From: Labrenzia sp. 011
GTDB lineage: Bacteria > Pseudomonadota > Alphaproteobacteria > Rhizobiales > Stappiaceae
Length of the DNA stretch: 43,615 bases
NCBI RefSeq assembly: GCF_003075075.1
Contig: NZ_QCYM01000030.1
Location: forward strand, 1 to 43,615
Direction: 5' to 3'
The position numbers and the translations under genes were made by a program. Within the stretch, counting starts at the first letter, position 1. Each line of letters begins with the position of its first letter. Of this stretch, positions 33,769 to 42,737 are shown piece after piece. Under the pieces are notes generated by a model that was not told the origin of the DNA, did not search any database, and saw only the letters and a list, made by a program, of their open reading frames with translations.

Positions 33769-34695
33769 TCAGGGCCACTTCACCACAGGCGGCATGGACG
33801 ACAGGATGGAAGCGACATTTCCGCCCGTCTTCAGACCGAAAATCGTGCCCCGATCATAAAGCAGGTTGTATTCCACGTATCTGCCGCGCCGGATGAGCTG
33901 TTCCTCGCGCTCGGCCTGCGACCAGCTCTTGTCGAAATTCCGCCGCACCAGTTCCGGATAGACGTTCAGGAAAGCCAGTCCGACGTCCCTGGTGAAGGCG
34001 AAATCGTCTTCCCAGCTGCCGCTGTTGAGATAGTCGTAGAAGATGCCGCCGACGCCACGCGGTTCGTTGCGGTGTTTCAGGTAAAAATAGTCGTCGCACC
34101 AGGCCTTGTAGGCCGGATAATCCGCGACCCCATGGGCCTCGCAGGCCGCCTGCATGGCTGCGTGGAAGGTTTTCGTGTCCGGATCGTCCTGGGTGCGCCG
34201 GGCATCGAGAACCGGTGTCAGGTCGGCGCCGCCGCCGAACCACTGGCGGGTGGTCACGACCATTCTCGTGTTCATGTGGACGGCGGGAACATGCGGGTTG
34301 TGCGGATGGGCGATCAGGCTGATGCCGGAGGCCCAGAAACGCGGGTCTTCCTTTGCTCCGGGAATCTGGCCGCGGAATTCCGGCGAGAATTCACCATGAA
34401 CCGTGGAAATATGCACTCCGGCCTTCTCGAACACACGGCCGTGCAGCATGGACATGACGCCGCCACCACCCTTGGCGCCGGTGCTGTCGGTCCGCTCCCA
34501 CGGTGTGCGCTCGAACCGGCCGGCCGGCTGGTCGGCAAGAGGCCCGTCGAGGGAGCCTATGTCGTCCTCCAGATCCTCGAAGGCCTTGCAGATCCGGTCC
34601 CTCAGGTCGCGGAACCACGCCGGGGCCGACGCTTTCTTGTCCTCGATACCGTCCGGGATCGGACCGCCGCGATTTTCAGGAGAGGCAGCATTCAT
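33769..34695 (-). CDS. hemF: Oxygen-dependent coproporphyrinogen-III oxidase HemF
   Basis: Converts coproporphyrinogen III to protoporphyrinogen IX with O2 in haem synthesis, in the cytoplasm. The 308-residue protein has family sequences [58 protein letters not shown] and [23 protein letters not shown] 34693-34695 is chosen because the family starts shortly before the IPDGIEDKK region; an earlier in-frame start at 34803 adds unlike residues. It converges with the HD-GYP gene. Confidence 0.96.
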   Translation of the reverse strand: MNAASPENRGGPIPDGIEDKKASAPAWFRDLRDRICKAFEDLEDDIGSLDGPLADQPAGRFERTPWERTDSTGAKGGGGVMSMLHGRVFEKAGVHISTVHGEFSPEFRGQIPGAKEDPRFWASGISLIAHPHNPHVPAVHMNTRMVVTTRQWFGGGADLTPVLDARRTQDDPDTKTFHAAMQAACEAHGVADYPAYKAWCDDYFYLKHRNEPRGVGGIFYDYLNSGSWEDDFAFTRDVGLAFLNVYPELVRRNFDKSWSQAEREEQLIRRGRYVEYNLLYDRGTIFGLKTGGNVASILSSMPPVVKWP

Positions 34696-34759
34696 GTGAT
34701 CGGCCTTGAAGGTTCTGGTTCGTGAGGGGGGAAACCGGATCATCCCGGCGTTTATGGGT

Positions 34760-35224
34760 TCACAACCTAGGAAATGAGCCCGTTTGCCGCAAGGCTTCGC
34801 CAAGCACCATGCCGGCGGAAACCGCCACGTTGATGGAGCGCATGTCCGCGGCCATGGGTATTGTCAGCCTGGCATCTGCGCCTGCGTGTATGTCCTGCGG
34901 GACCCCGCTGCTTTCGCGGCCCATGAGCAGGATGTCGTCCGGGCGGAAGATGAAGTCCGTATAGGCGCTGTCGGAGCCGGTTGTCATCAGGACGAGACGC
35001 CGGTCGCCGTTGCGGCGCCAGGCGTCGAATTCGGCAAAACTGATGTGGCGCAGCATTGCCGCCCTTTCCAGATAATCCATTCCGGCGCGTTTGAGAGCGC
35101 TGTCGGAGATCGGAAATCCCGCCGGTTCGATCAGATGCACGGTGACGCCGAGGCAGGCGGCAAGTCGCAGGATCGTGCCGGTGTTCTGCGGAATATCCGG
35201 TTGATAGAGAGCTATGTCGGGCAT
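34760..35224 (-). CDS. trmL: tRNA (cytidine/uridine-34 2'-O)-methyltransferase TrmL
   Basis: SPOUT-class enzyme that methylates the ribose of the wobble base in some tRNA-Leu. The 154-residue protein starts [20 protein letters not shown], the conserved N-terminal motif, and carries [11 protein letters not shown] and [20 protein letters not shown], the motifs that form the S-adenosylmethionine knot. ATG 35222-35224 is chosen as it begins the family-like sequence; the frame is open upstream to 35293. It reads in the same direction as hemF, 64 bases upstream of it, and may share a transcript. Confidence 0.93.
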   Translation of the reverse strand: MPDIALYQPDIPQNTGTILRLAACLGVTVHLIEPAGFPISDSALKRAGMDYLERAAMLRHISFAEFDAWRRNGDRRLVLMTTGSDSAYTDFIFRPDDILLMGRESSGVPQDIHAGADARLTIPMAADMRSINVAVSAGMVLGEALRQTGSFPRL

Positions 35225-35388
35225 GAGGTCACACGCTAGGAAACCGGTATCAGCGCGTGGCATAGCAGCGGCGCCCCGGTTTGTCACCGGCAAGCGGCAC
35301 GGACGGTCGCCCGGTTCTCCATGTCATCATTTGGTTCTATATCATCGGGATGCGCATTAGGATGCGCGAAAGAATCGCTCCAGCCCTC

Positions 35389-37254
35389 ATGGAGACGCCC
35401 GTGTCCCCGATCTTTCGCCTTTTTGAAACCTGGATTGATCCCTTCCGGGGATCTCCCAGCAAGGATATGCCGCACAGCGGCATAGCGTTCCTGCTCTATT
35501 TCATCACGCAGGTCCGCTGGCCCTTCATTGCAATGCTTGTGCTGGGCGGGGCTGCGGCCTTTATCGAAGTCGGTATTTTCAACTTCCTCGGCGACATCGT
35601 CGACCTGCTGGACAGCGGCAACCGGGAGACCTTTTTCAGCGATCACGCCTGGACCCTCCTGGGAATGGTGCTGGTGATCCTGGTTCTGCGCACGGCGACG
35701 CTCACTTTGATGGCGCTGGTGGAAGAGCAGACCATTGTTCCCGGGTTTTTCAACCTGGTCCGCTGGCAATGCCATGACCGGGTCATGAAACAGGGGCTCG
35801 GTTTCTTCCAGGACGATCTGGCGGGGCGGCTGGCGCAGAAGGTCATGCAGTCGGGAATGTCCGCCGGGGATTTCATGATCAACCTGCTGCAGGTTGTCTG
35901 GTTCATCGTTGTCTACGCGGTGACCACGCTCATCCTGGTGACGGAGCTGGATGTGCGGCTCGGTGCCATTGTTGCGCTGTGGCTGACCGGTTTCGGGGTG
36001 GTTGCCTGGATCTTCGTGCCGCGTGTTCGCGGTGCGTCCAAGGGGGTTGCCAATTCCTATTCCGGCGTGACGGGGCGTCTTGTGGATACCTACACAAACA
36101 TCCAGTCGGTCAAGCTGTTCGGGTCATCGGTGGAAGAGAGCCAGGGGGCCAAGACCGCAGTCGAGGCCTTTATCGGCAAGCTGCAGGCATTCACCCGGCT
36201 GCTGACGACTGTGCGGATGATCATGAATATCCTCAACGGTGTGATGATCGTCGCGATCACGGCCATGGCGCTGAAGGCCTGGCAGGACGGGGTCATCAGC
36301 AATGGCCATGTCGCCTTCGCGCTCAGTCTGGTGCTGCGGCTGAATATCCTTCTGAACAGGCTGTTCAATCAGCTCAACGGCCTGTTCCGCCATTTCGGCT
36401 CTCTTCAGGACAGCATGGAGACGGTGGTCAAGCCGATTACCCTTGCGGACGCGCCCCATGCCCGCGCCCTCAGCGTGCCGGAAGGCGCCGTGAAATTCGA
36501 GAATGTCCGGTTCCACTACGGCAAGAAAAGCGGTGTGATCGATCATCTCGACCTGTCTATCCGGCCCGGTGAGCGGGTAGGGATCGTGGGGCCGTCCGGT
36601 GCGGGAAAGACGACCCTGGCCAGTCTGCTGCTGCGGTTCTTCGACGTGGAATCCGGACGGATTCTGGTCGATGGGCAGGATATCCGGGAAGTGTCGCAGG
36701 AGTCCCTGCGCCGCTCTATCGGCATGGTGACGCAGGATCCGTCGCTGCTGCACCGCTCCATCCGGGACAACATTCTTTACGGCCGGACCTCTGCCAGCGA
36801 GGAGGAATTGGTGGAGGCGGCCCGCAAGGCCCACGCCCTGGAGTTCATACAACGTCTTGAGGACAAGAAAGGCCGTACGGGGTTCGATGCCTTTTGCGGC
36901 GAGCGCGGGGTCAAGCTGTCCGGCGGCCAGCGCCAGCGGATCGCGATCGCCCGTGTGCTCCTCAAGGATGCCCCGATCCTGGTGCTCGACGAGGCAACCT
37001 CCGCGCTGGATTCCGAGATAGAGGCGGCAATCCAGGAAAACCTGCAGGAGCTGATGAGCGGAAAGACAGTAATTGCCATTGCCCACCGTCTGTCGACCAT
37101 CGCGGCGATGGACCGGCTGATCGTGATGGACGGTGGCAGGATCGTCCAGCAGGGATCTCACGAAAGCCTTCTGGCCGAAGAGTCCGGCCTGTACGCGCAG
37201 CTCTGGCAGCGGCAGTCCGGCGGCTTCCTGAAGGAGGATCCCGTTCCCGCCTGA
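35389..37254 (+). CDS. ABC exporter, fused membrane and ATPase domains (copy 1)
   Basis: Half-transporter of the ABCB/MsbA type, about 621 residues. Six transmembrane segments (e.g. WPFIAMLVLGGAAAFIE) are followed by an ATPase domain with Walker A GPSGAGKT, Q-loop VTQDPSLLHRSI, signature LSGGQ, Walker B ILVLDEATSALDSE and H-loop IAHRLST. All ATPase motifs are intact. ATG 35389 (METPVSPIFRLFE) is chosen; the frame is open to 35281. It is a close paralogue of the gene at 40724, including a similar N-terminal segment (FETWIDPF) and C-terminal LYAQLWQRQSGGFL. The substrate is unknown. Confidence 0.9.
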   Translation: METPVSPIFRLFETWIDPFRGSPSKDMPHSGIAFLLYFITQVRWPFIAMLVLGGAAAFIEVGIFNFLGDIVDLLDSGNRETFFSDHAWTLLGMVLVILVLRTATLTLMALVEEQTIVPGFFNLVRWQCHDRVMKQGLGFFQDDLAGRLAQKVMQSGMSAGDFMINLLQVVWFIVVYAVTTLILVTELDVRLGAIVALWLTGFGVVAWIFVPRVRGASKGVANSYSGVTGRLVDTYTNIQSVKLFGSSVEESQGAKTAVEAFIGKLQAFTRLLTTVRMIMNILNGVMIVAITAMALKAWQDGVISNGHVAFALSLVLRLNILLNRLFNQLNGLFRHFGSLQDSMETVVKPITLADAPHARALSVPEGAVKFENVRFHYGKKSGVIDHLDLSIRPGERVGIVGPSGAGKTTLASLLLRFFDVESGRILVDGQDIREVSQESLRRSIGMVTQDPSLLHRSIRDNILYGRTSASEEELVEAARKAHALEFIQRLEDKKGRTGFDAFCGERGVKLSGGQRQRIAIARVLLKDAPILVLDEATSALDSEIEAAIQENLQELMSGKTVIAIAHRLSTIAAMDRLIVMDGGRIVQQGSHESLLAEESGLYAQLWQRQSGGFLKEDPVPA

Positions 37255-37332
37255 GCAAAGGGCGGTGGCCGTGCGGATTGATCCGCAGGCGCTCCCGGCC
37301 CGTAAACCGGCAGCATCCTGCAAGAGGTTTTC

Positions 37333-37734
37333 ATGTCACAGCTCGTCATCGCCTATTTTTTCACGGTTTCGGTCTTCCTGGCCGTTGATTTCATCTGGCT
37401 GTCGCAGATCGCCACCCGGTTCTATTTCGACCGGCTGGGACATCTGATGATGGACAGGCCGAACATGGCGGCCGCGGCGGCGTTCTATGTGGTCTTTGTC
37501 GTGGGAATTATCATTTTCGCGGTAGCTCCCGCGCTGAAGAGCGGGAGTCTGGGGACCGCCGTCCTTTATGGCGCGCTGTTCGGGTTCTTCACCTATGCGA
37601 CTTATGATTTCACCAATTTCGCGACCCTGAAAAACTGGCCGATAAGTGTGGTCATCGTCGATATCGCCTGGGGGACAGTGCTGTCGGCCTTTTCCGCCGG
37701 GGCCGGCTACACGATGACCCGGCTGGTTTCCTGA
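37333..37734 (+). CDS. DUF2177 membrane protein
   Basis: A 133-residue protein with about four transmembrane segments, matching DUF2177: the N-terminal YFFTVSVFLAVDFIWLS, a central AAAFYVVFVVGIIIFAV, and the motif YGALFGFFTYATYDFTNFAT, then WGTVLSAFSAGAGY at the end. Function of the family is unknown. GAGG lies upstream of the ATG. It follows ABC exporter copy 1 by 78 bases and could be co-transcribed. Confidence 0.9.
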   Translation: MSQLVIAYFFTVSVFLAVDFIWLSQIATRFYFDRLGHLMMDRPNMAAAAAFYVVFVVGIIIFAVAPALKSGSLGTAVLYGALFGFFTYATYDFTNFATLKNWPISVVIVDIAWGTVLSAFSAGAGYTMTRLVS

Positions 37735-38052
37735 CGGTCATGCAGGACCCGTTGTCCCGGTTCCGCGCACGGTGGCACACCGGACGTTTCCGCAAAAGAA
37801 GATGAGATCTTGCGAACAGATCGGCCGCTGATGGTGTGATTGCGTGGGATGGTGATGCAATCGGATCGGATGGCGCCCGGTTTTCAGTCGCCATACGGGA
37901 GTTCCTGCAAATATTTCTGCTTGCCAAGGGTTTCTTGCAAGTATCGATTGACATAAATGACAATATTCACCGATCTTTTTCCTGATTAGTCATTATTTGA
38001 GAAATTTTCCGGTAGGATAAATTCAGATGCCGTCCTGAGATGAAGGGGAAGT
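37735..38052. other. 318-base intergenic region before the PAS gene
   Basis: No convincing gene. The last 100 bases become A+T-rich (around 37945-38030) and contain TTGACA, suggesting a promoter, but no -10 with normal spacing is evident. Confidence 0.35.
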
Positions 38053-38583
38053 ATGCCAGAATTCTTGGGTGAATTGCCGGTTGCCTTTCTGATCGTCTGC
38101 CTGTGCCTGTCGATCGCTATCTTCTCCATCGGCTATTTCCGTGGGGCCAGGAGCAGTCATGCGGCACAGTCTACGAGGCTTTCCGAGTTCGGGAACGATG
38201 CGGCCATCCTGAAGCTCGTGGTGGAACATGCCCACGAGGGGCTTGTGATGCAGGACATCTACGGGCGCATCGAATGGACCAATCCGGCCTATTCCCGCAT
38301 TACCGGATATACCGCCGAAGAAATCCGGGGGCGGCGGCCGCAGGAGTTCATTCTTGCGGGGGAAAGTCAGGTGTCGCCCGAGGAAATCGAGACCTTCAAG
38401 TTCGATCTGACGAAATATCACTCCGGCTTCGAGGAGCTGATCCACAACAGGCGCAAGAACGGGGAACTGTTCTGGAACCAGATCACCTTTGCGGTTGTGG
38501 AAGGCAAGTCTCCCGAAGAGTCCAAGATCATCGTCATCTGCCGGGACGTGACCAGTCAGGTGGAGCACCTGCAGGAGCTTTAG
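38053..38583 (+). CDS. Membrane-anchored PAS domain protein, ends at an amber codon
   Basis: A 176-residue protein with one N-terminal transmembrane segment (LPVAFLIVCLCLSIAIFSIG) and a PAS domain from about residue 50 (LKLVVEHAHEGLVMQDIYGR, WTNPAYSRITGYTAEEIRG, NGELFWNQITFAVVE) and a closing CRDVTSQVEHLQEL linker helix. The stop TAG (38581-38583) is in the same reading frame as the downstream GGDEF-EAL gene, only one codon from its GTG. The protein would be the sensory half of a split PAS-GGDEF-EAL protein. Whether the two halves are made separately, as a readthrough product, or the gene is broken cannot be decided from the sequence. Confidence 0.85.
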   Translation: MPEFLGELPVAFLIVCLCLSIAIFSIGYFRGARSSHAAQSTRLSEFGNDAAILKLVVEHAHEGLVMQDIYGRIEWTNPAYSRITGYTAEEIRGRRPQEFILAGESQVSPEEIETFKFDLTKYHSGFEELIHNRRKNGELFWNQITFAVVEGKSPEESKIIVICRDVTSQVEHLQEL

Positions 38584-38586
38584 GCA

Positions 38587-39915
38587 GTGCGCAACAGGCT
38601 CAAGTACCAGGCCGAGCACGATGACCTTACCGGTATCGCCAACCGGGCGAAGCTCTCGTCCTTTCTTCAGGAGGCCGTCTCGGCGGCGAATGCCTCCGGC
38701 TGGCAGATCGGCATCATCCATTTCGACCTGGATCATTTCAAGGAAATCAACGACAGCCATGGCCACGGTGTGGGCGATGCGGTTCTGCGGCACGCCGCCC
38801 ATGTGCTGGAAACCGTACTGGGAGACAAGGGGCTCGCCGCCCGTGCCGGTGGCGACGAGTTCGTTGCGGTCGTTTGTGCACCGTGCAGCCGCGAGCAGAT
38901 GCAGTCCCTCGCAAACAGGCTTCTCGATGGGCTGAGGGTGCCTTTCAAGGTGGACAGTCAGAGCCTGAGAGTGAGTGTCAGTGTCGGACTTGTGCTTGCG
39001 GAGGGGACAAGGTCGAGCGTTTCCGACCTGATCAACTGCGCCGACCTGGCGCTCTACGCGGCCAAGAAATCGGGGCGCAACCAGATTGCCTGGTACACGG
39101 AAACTCTCGGCGTGGCGCATCGCCAGAAGCGCCAGACGATGGCGCTGCTGGACCGGGATCTGGAAGCGGGAAAGCTGACCCTGCTTCTGGAGCCGCAATA
39201 CAGCTTCGAACACAGGCGGGTGATCGGCTACGAGGCTACCGCCTGCTGGCAGACTCCTTCCCGGGAGCTGGTCAATCCGGTCGACATGCTGTCCCCGCAG
39301 GAAGATGCCAAACATATCGCCAAAATCGAACGTTTCGCGTTGCGCAGCGGAATCGCGGAGATCAAGCGGCTTCGCGAAAGGTCGGCCCAGTCCCTGTTCC
39401 TGTCCGTCAACCTGACTGGTGCCAGTCTGAAGGACGCGGAGTTCAAGAGGAACGTGGAGACGCTGTGCGAAGAGGCCGTGTTCGCGCGGCAGGACATCGT
39501 CATCGAACTGGACGAGAAGATCATCCGGCTCGGCGAGGCCGACGGTCTGGCCGATTATCTCGGCAAGATTTCCGACCTCGGCTGCCAGATTTCCCTGGAC
39601 AGGTTCGGCAGCGGGCATGGCGGTGCCGGTCAGCTCATACATCTGAACGCGGACAGGGTGAAGATCAGTCCGCTGCTGATTGCGGGCCTGGCGGACAGCC
39701 CGGGTCAGCAGCATCTTGTGGAAGCGATCATCCGGCTTGCGGCAACGCTCGGGCTGAAGACATCCGCGGCGGGCGTGGACCGGGCAGAGGAAGCCGACAT
39801 TCTCAGAAGGTCCGGCTGTAGCGTAATCCAGGGAAACGTGATCTCGAAGCCGCTGACGCCTGCAGACGCCGAGCTGCATCTTCGGGACTTCAGGCCGCAG
39901 TTCGGACTGCAGTAG
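38587..39915 (+). CDS. GGDEF-EAL protein, diguanylate cyclase with degenerate EAL
   Basis: A 442-residue protein starting GTG, with AGGAG at 38573-38577 spaced 9 bases. The GGDEF domain has RAGGDEF (86-92) and D-L-D-H-F-K-x-I-N earlier, so it should make cyclic-di-GMP. No RxxD inhibitory site is seen at the usual place. The EAL domain lacks key residues: EAL reads EAT (216-218), the DDFG motif reads DRFG (338-341), KID reads KIS (359-361) and AEGVE reads AAGVD (394-398). It should not hydrolyse cyclic-di-GMP but could still bind it. It continues the frame of the PAS gene across a TAG. Confidence 0.88.
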   Translation: MRNRLKYQAEHDDLTGIANRAKLSSFLQEAVSAANASGWQIGIIHFDLDHFKEINDSHGHGVGDAVLRHAAHVLETVLGDKGLAARAGGDEFVAVVCAPCSREQMQSLANRLLDGLRVPFKVDSQSLRVSVSVGLVLAEGTRSSVSDLINCADLALYAAKKSGRNQIAWYTETLGVAHRQKRQTMALLDRDLEAGKLTLLLEPQYSFEHRRVIGYEATACWQTPSRELVNPVDMLSPQEDAKHIAKIERFALRSGIAEIKRLRERSAQSLFLSVNLTGASLKDAEFKRNVETLCEEAVFARQDIVIELDEKIIRLGEADGLADYLGKISDLGCQISLDRFGSGHGGAGQLIHLNADRVKISPLLIAGLADSPGQQHLVEAIIRLAATLGLKTSAAGVDRAEEADILRRSGCSVIQGNVISKPLTPADAELHLRDFRPQFGLQ

Positions 39916-39944
39916 GGCGCGGCGAAAGAAGGCTGTGTCCTGAC

Positions 39945-39957
39945 GGCAACAGTTGCC
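39945..39957. promoter_or_regulatory. Third copy of the GGCAA-N3-TTGCC palindrome
   Basis: GGCAACAGTTGCC, a perfect 6+1+6 palindrome with the same arms as 3648-3660 and 7752-7764. It lies 30 bases past the GGDEF-EAL stop and upstream of the membrane protein gene at 40293. No clear sigma-54 promoter follows. Confidence 0.4.
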
Positions 39958-40088
39958 TTGTCATGCAGCACATTGTCGCATTTTCGCTTTTCAGTTCCCG
40001 CAATTGCAGTTATCACCCCTTCAGGTCAACTGTTGGTGGTTGGCTTCAGACCCAGCGGCCGCCCGGCTGCGCAACCAGGAGGGCTTAC

Positions 40089-40163
40089 ATGATTGATCAT
40101 CGCATGATCCACCCATCTGCCGCCCTCATGGGTTGTTCGGGGATTGCTGCCCGCTTCCACTAG
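40089..40163 (+). CDS. 24-codon open frame with a strong ribosome binding site
   Basis: The frame MIDHRMIHPSAALMGCSGIA and four more residues is preceded by AGGAGG (40077-40082) 6 bases before the ATG, the best Shine-Dalgarno in the window. It ends 129 bases before the membrane protein gene at 40293. It may be a leader peptide, a small regulator, or nothing. No family is known to me. Confidence 0.4.
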   Translation: MIDHRMIHPSAALMGCSGIAARFH

Positions 40164-40292
40164 GAAGTCGCAGCCCATCTTCATTCTCCAGGACCTGGCG
40201 GTGCCGGCTTAAGCCGATTCATCCCTGCTGCACGCGTGTCGCACCCGTGTCTGCCGTCACCAGTTTCGCGATCCCGTTTCGGAGTCGATCCG

Positions 40293-40721
40293 ATGTCAAT
40301 TCAATATGCTCCGCATGTGGCTGCCCTGGCAGCGCGTTCGGATTTCCAGCTGCCGCCCGCGAAAGAGCCTCAACCGGGATTTTTCCGCCGTCTCCGCCGT
40401 GCCGCGGTGGCTGTCGGGCTCTTTGCGGGAGCGACCCTTGCAATTGCCGTGGTGTTCTTCATTCCGGTTCTCATTTTCAATCTGGGCCGGGTCGAGAGCC
40501 TGGAAATTGCGGCCGAGCTCATCCCGGCGGCGGTGTTCGCCAGGCAGCTCGTCGCCCTGTTTTCGGGGACATTCATCCTCGCCCTGACATTTACATGTCT
40601 GGTCGCCGGTTCGCGCCTGTGCGTGCCTGACAGCATTGTTCATCCGGTTCGGCAATCGTCCCGGTCCGACAGATCCCTGCATCTGCTGGCTGTCATGCGG
40701 TTGATCGGATCAGAGAGGTAA
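40293..40721 (+). CDS. Small membrane protein of unknown function
   Basis: A 142-residue protein with a soluble N-terminus of about 40 residues, a basic stretch (FFRRLRRAA) and two hydrophobic segments (LFAGATLAIAVVFFIPVLIF and LVALFSGTFILALTFTCLVA), then a basic tail. GGAG lies 8 bases before ATG 40293. The stop is two bases before the ABC exporter start, so the two are probably co-transcribed and co-regulated, which suggests a role next to the transporter. No family is recognised. Confidence 0.75.
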   Translation: MSIQYAPHVAALAARSDFQLPPAKEPQPGFFRRLRRAAVAVGLFAGATLAIAVVFFIPVLIFNLGRVESLEIAAELIPAAVFARQLVALFSGTFILALTFTCLVAGSRLCVPDSIVHPVRQSSRSDRSLHLLAVMRLIGSER

Positions 40722-40723
40722 CC

Positions 40724-42562
40724 ATGTTCGACTGGTTCGAAAAACTTGTCGATCCGTTTGAGAAAACGGAACTCGACGTGCCGCCGAATGGCTTCTGGGC
40801 CTTCTGCTGGTACTATACCAAACCCGTCTGGCCGATCCTGGCCGGGGTTTCCGTTCTCGGCGCGCTGATTGCGTTTCTGGAAGTGATGATCTTCACGTTT
40901 CTGGGCGAACTGGTCACCTGGCTCGGCACGGAAAACGCGGAGACGTTCTTTCAGGACAACTGGCCGCAACTGCTGTGGATGGGGGTGGTGGTGCTTGTGC
41001 TGCTGCCGGTTTGTGCCGCCATCTGGGAAATCCTGTTCCATCAGGGCCTGATGGGCACATATCCCATGTCGGTGCGCTGGCGGGTTCACCGCTATCTGCT
41101 GAGGCAGAGCATTTCCTTCTATCAGAATGATTTCGCGGGGCGGATCGCCAACAAGCTGATGCAGACGGCGCTCTCGGTCCGGGAGGTCGTTACCCGTATC
41201 GCCGACATCCTGGTCTATGTCGCGGTCTATTTCATTGCCGCGCTGTTTGTGGTGGCGGACGCGAGTCTCTACTTTCTGATCCCCTTCGCGGCCTGGTTCC
41301 TTTGCTACATGGTGACGATGCGGATCTTCATTCCGCGCCTGAAGAATGTGTCCCGGGCACAGGCGGATTCAAGGTCGCTCATGACAGGGCATGTGGTCGA
41401 TGCCTACACGAACATCTCGACGGTCAAGCTGTTCTCCCACGCGGAGCGCGAGGAAGAATATGCCAGGACGTCGATGACCGCGTTCCTGAAGACGGTGTTT
41501 TCGCAAATGCGGCTGGTCACGGGGATGAACATCACCCTGATGGTCATCAACATGCTGCTGCTGTTCTTTGTGGGAGCGATGTCGATCGGTCTGTGGCAGG
41601 CCGGCCGGGTCACCACCGGTGAAATTGCCGTGGCGGTTGCCCTGGTTCTCAGGTTTCAGGGCATGTCGCAATGGATTCTGTGGGAAGTGTCGGGCCTTTT
41701 CGAGAATATCGGTACCGTTCAGGACGGCATCAACACCATCGCGCGGGAGCGGGATGTGGTCGACGTTCCGGATGCCGTCGGGCTTGCGGTTCCCGATGGT
41801 GAAATCCGCTTCGACGGGATCTGCTTCCATTACGGAAAGCAGGCGGGCGTGATCGAGAACCTGGATCTGACCATCCATCCCGGGGAAAAAATCGGCCTGA
41901 TCGGCCGCTCCGGTGCAGGCAAGTCCACGCTGGTCAACCTGTTGCTGCGTTTCTACGACCTGGAAAGCGGCCGGATCCTGATCGACGGGCAGGACATCTC
42001 CAGGGTTCGTCAGGATGACATTCGGGCGAATGTCGGCGTGGTGACGCAGGACACCTCCTTGCTGCACCGGTCGATTTTCGAGAATGTGGCCTATGGCAAG
42101 CCGGATGTGAGCCGGGCCGAAGTGGAAACGGCCCTCAGGAAGGCGCATGCCCAGGATTTCGTCCGCGAGCTGTCGGATCACGATGGTCGCACAGGGCTCG
42201 ACGCCCATGTGGGCGAGCGGGGCGTCAAGCTCTCCGGCGGGCAGCGTCAGCGGATCGCAATCGCCCGTGTGCTGCTGAAGAACGCGCCGATTCTGGTTCT
42301 CGACGAGGCGACCTCCGCGCTCGATTCGGAAGTGGAACTGGCCATCCAGGAAAGCCTGTTCGACCTGATGACGGGCAAGACCGTGATCGCCATCGCGCAC
42401 CGGCTGTCAACCATCGCGGCGATGGACCGGCTGATCGTCATGGACAAGGGCCGGATCATCGAGGAGGGCACTCATCAGGAATTGCTGGAGAAAAACGGCC
42501 TTTATGCCCAGCTCTGGCAACACCAGTCGGGCGGCTTCCTGTCGTCCATCGAGGCGGCCTGA
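40724..42562 (+). CDS. ABC exporter, fused membrane and ATPase domains (copy 2)
   Basis: Half-transporter of 612 residues, paralogue of the gene at 35389. Six transmembrane segments are followed by Walker A GRSGAGKS, Q-loop VTQDTSLLHRSI, signature LSGGQRQR, Walker B ILVLDEATSALDSE and H-loop IAHRLST. The N-terminus (MFDWFEKLVDPFEKTE) parallels copy 1. AGAGG precedes the ATG, and the gene follows the small membrane protein by two bases. Homodimer or a heterodimer with copy 1 are both possible. The substrate is unknown. Known relatives export lipids or drugs. Confidence 0.92.
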   Translation: MFDWFEKLVDPFEKTELDVPPNGFWAFCWYYTKPVWPILAGVSVLGALIAFLEVMIFTFLGELVTWLGTENAETFFQDNWPQLLWMGVVVLVLLPVCAAIWEILFHQGLMGTYPMSVRWRVHRYLLRQSISFYQNDFAGRIANKLMQTALSVREVVTRIADILVYVAVYFIAALFVVADASLYFLIPFAAWFLCYMVTMRIFIPRLKNVSRAQADSRSLMTGHVVDAYTNISTVKLFSHAEREEEYARTSMTAFLKTVFSQMRLVTGMNITLMVINMLLLFFVGAMSIGLWQAGRVTTGEIAVAVALVLRFQGMSQWILWEVSGLFENIGTVQDGINTIARERDVVDVPDAVGLAVPDGEIRFDGICFHYGKQAGVIENLDLTIHPGEKIGLIGRSGAGKSTLVNLLLRFYDLESGRILIDGQDISRVRQDDIRANVGVVTQDTSLLHRSIFENVAYGKPDVSRAEVETALRKAHAQDFVRELSDHDGRTGLDAHVGERGVKLSGGQRQRIAIARVLLKNAPILVLDEATSALDSEVELAIQESLFDLMTGKTVIAIAHRLSTIAAMDRLIVMDKGRIIEEGTHQELLEKNGLYAQLWQHQSGGFLSSIEAA

Positions 42563-42737
42563 TTCAGGGGCAGAAAAACGTGGCTGGAATTAGGCGGTAT
42601 TTCAGCCGTACTACAATCAAAGGTTTTAAAAAACGCCCCCTGTGTCAGAAAAATCAATCTCAGGTTTATATATTCTCAATTGAAATTTCTGATAATTTTA
42701 TGTAACGTAGAGGTGCTGATCTTAATGGAGAGCAGTT

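Noticed and set aside
40055..40075. GG-N10-GC at the Not I-like stretch GGCCGCCCGGCTGC as a sigma-54 promoter
   Set aside because: Only the invariant GG and GC fit; the rest of the consensus is missing.
42566..42652. CAGGGGC and GCCCCCTG as a terminator of ABC exporter copy 2
   Set aside because: The arms are more than 70 bases apart and not followed by a T-run.
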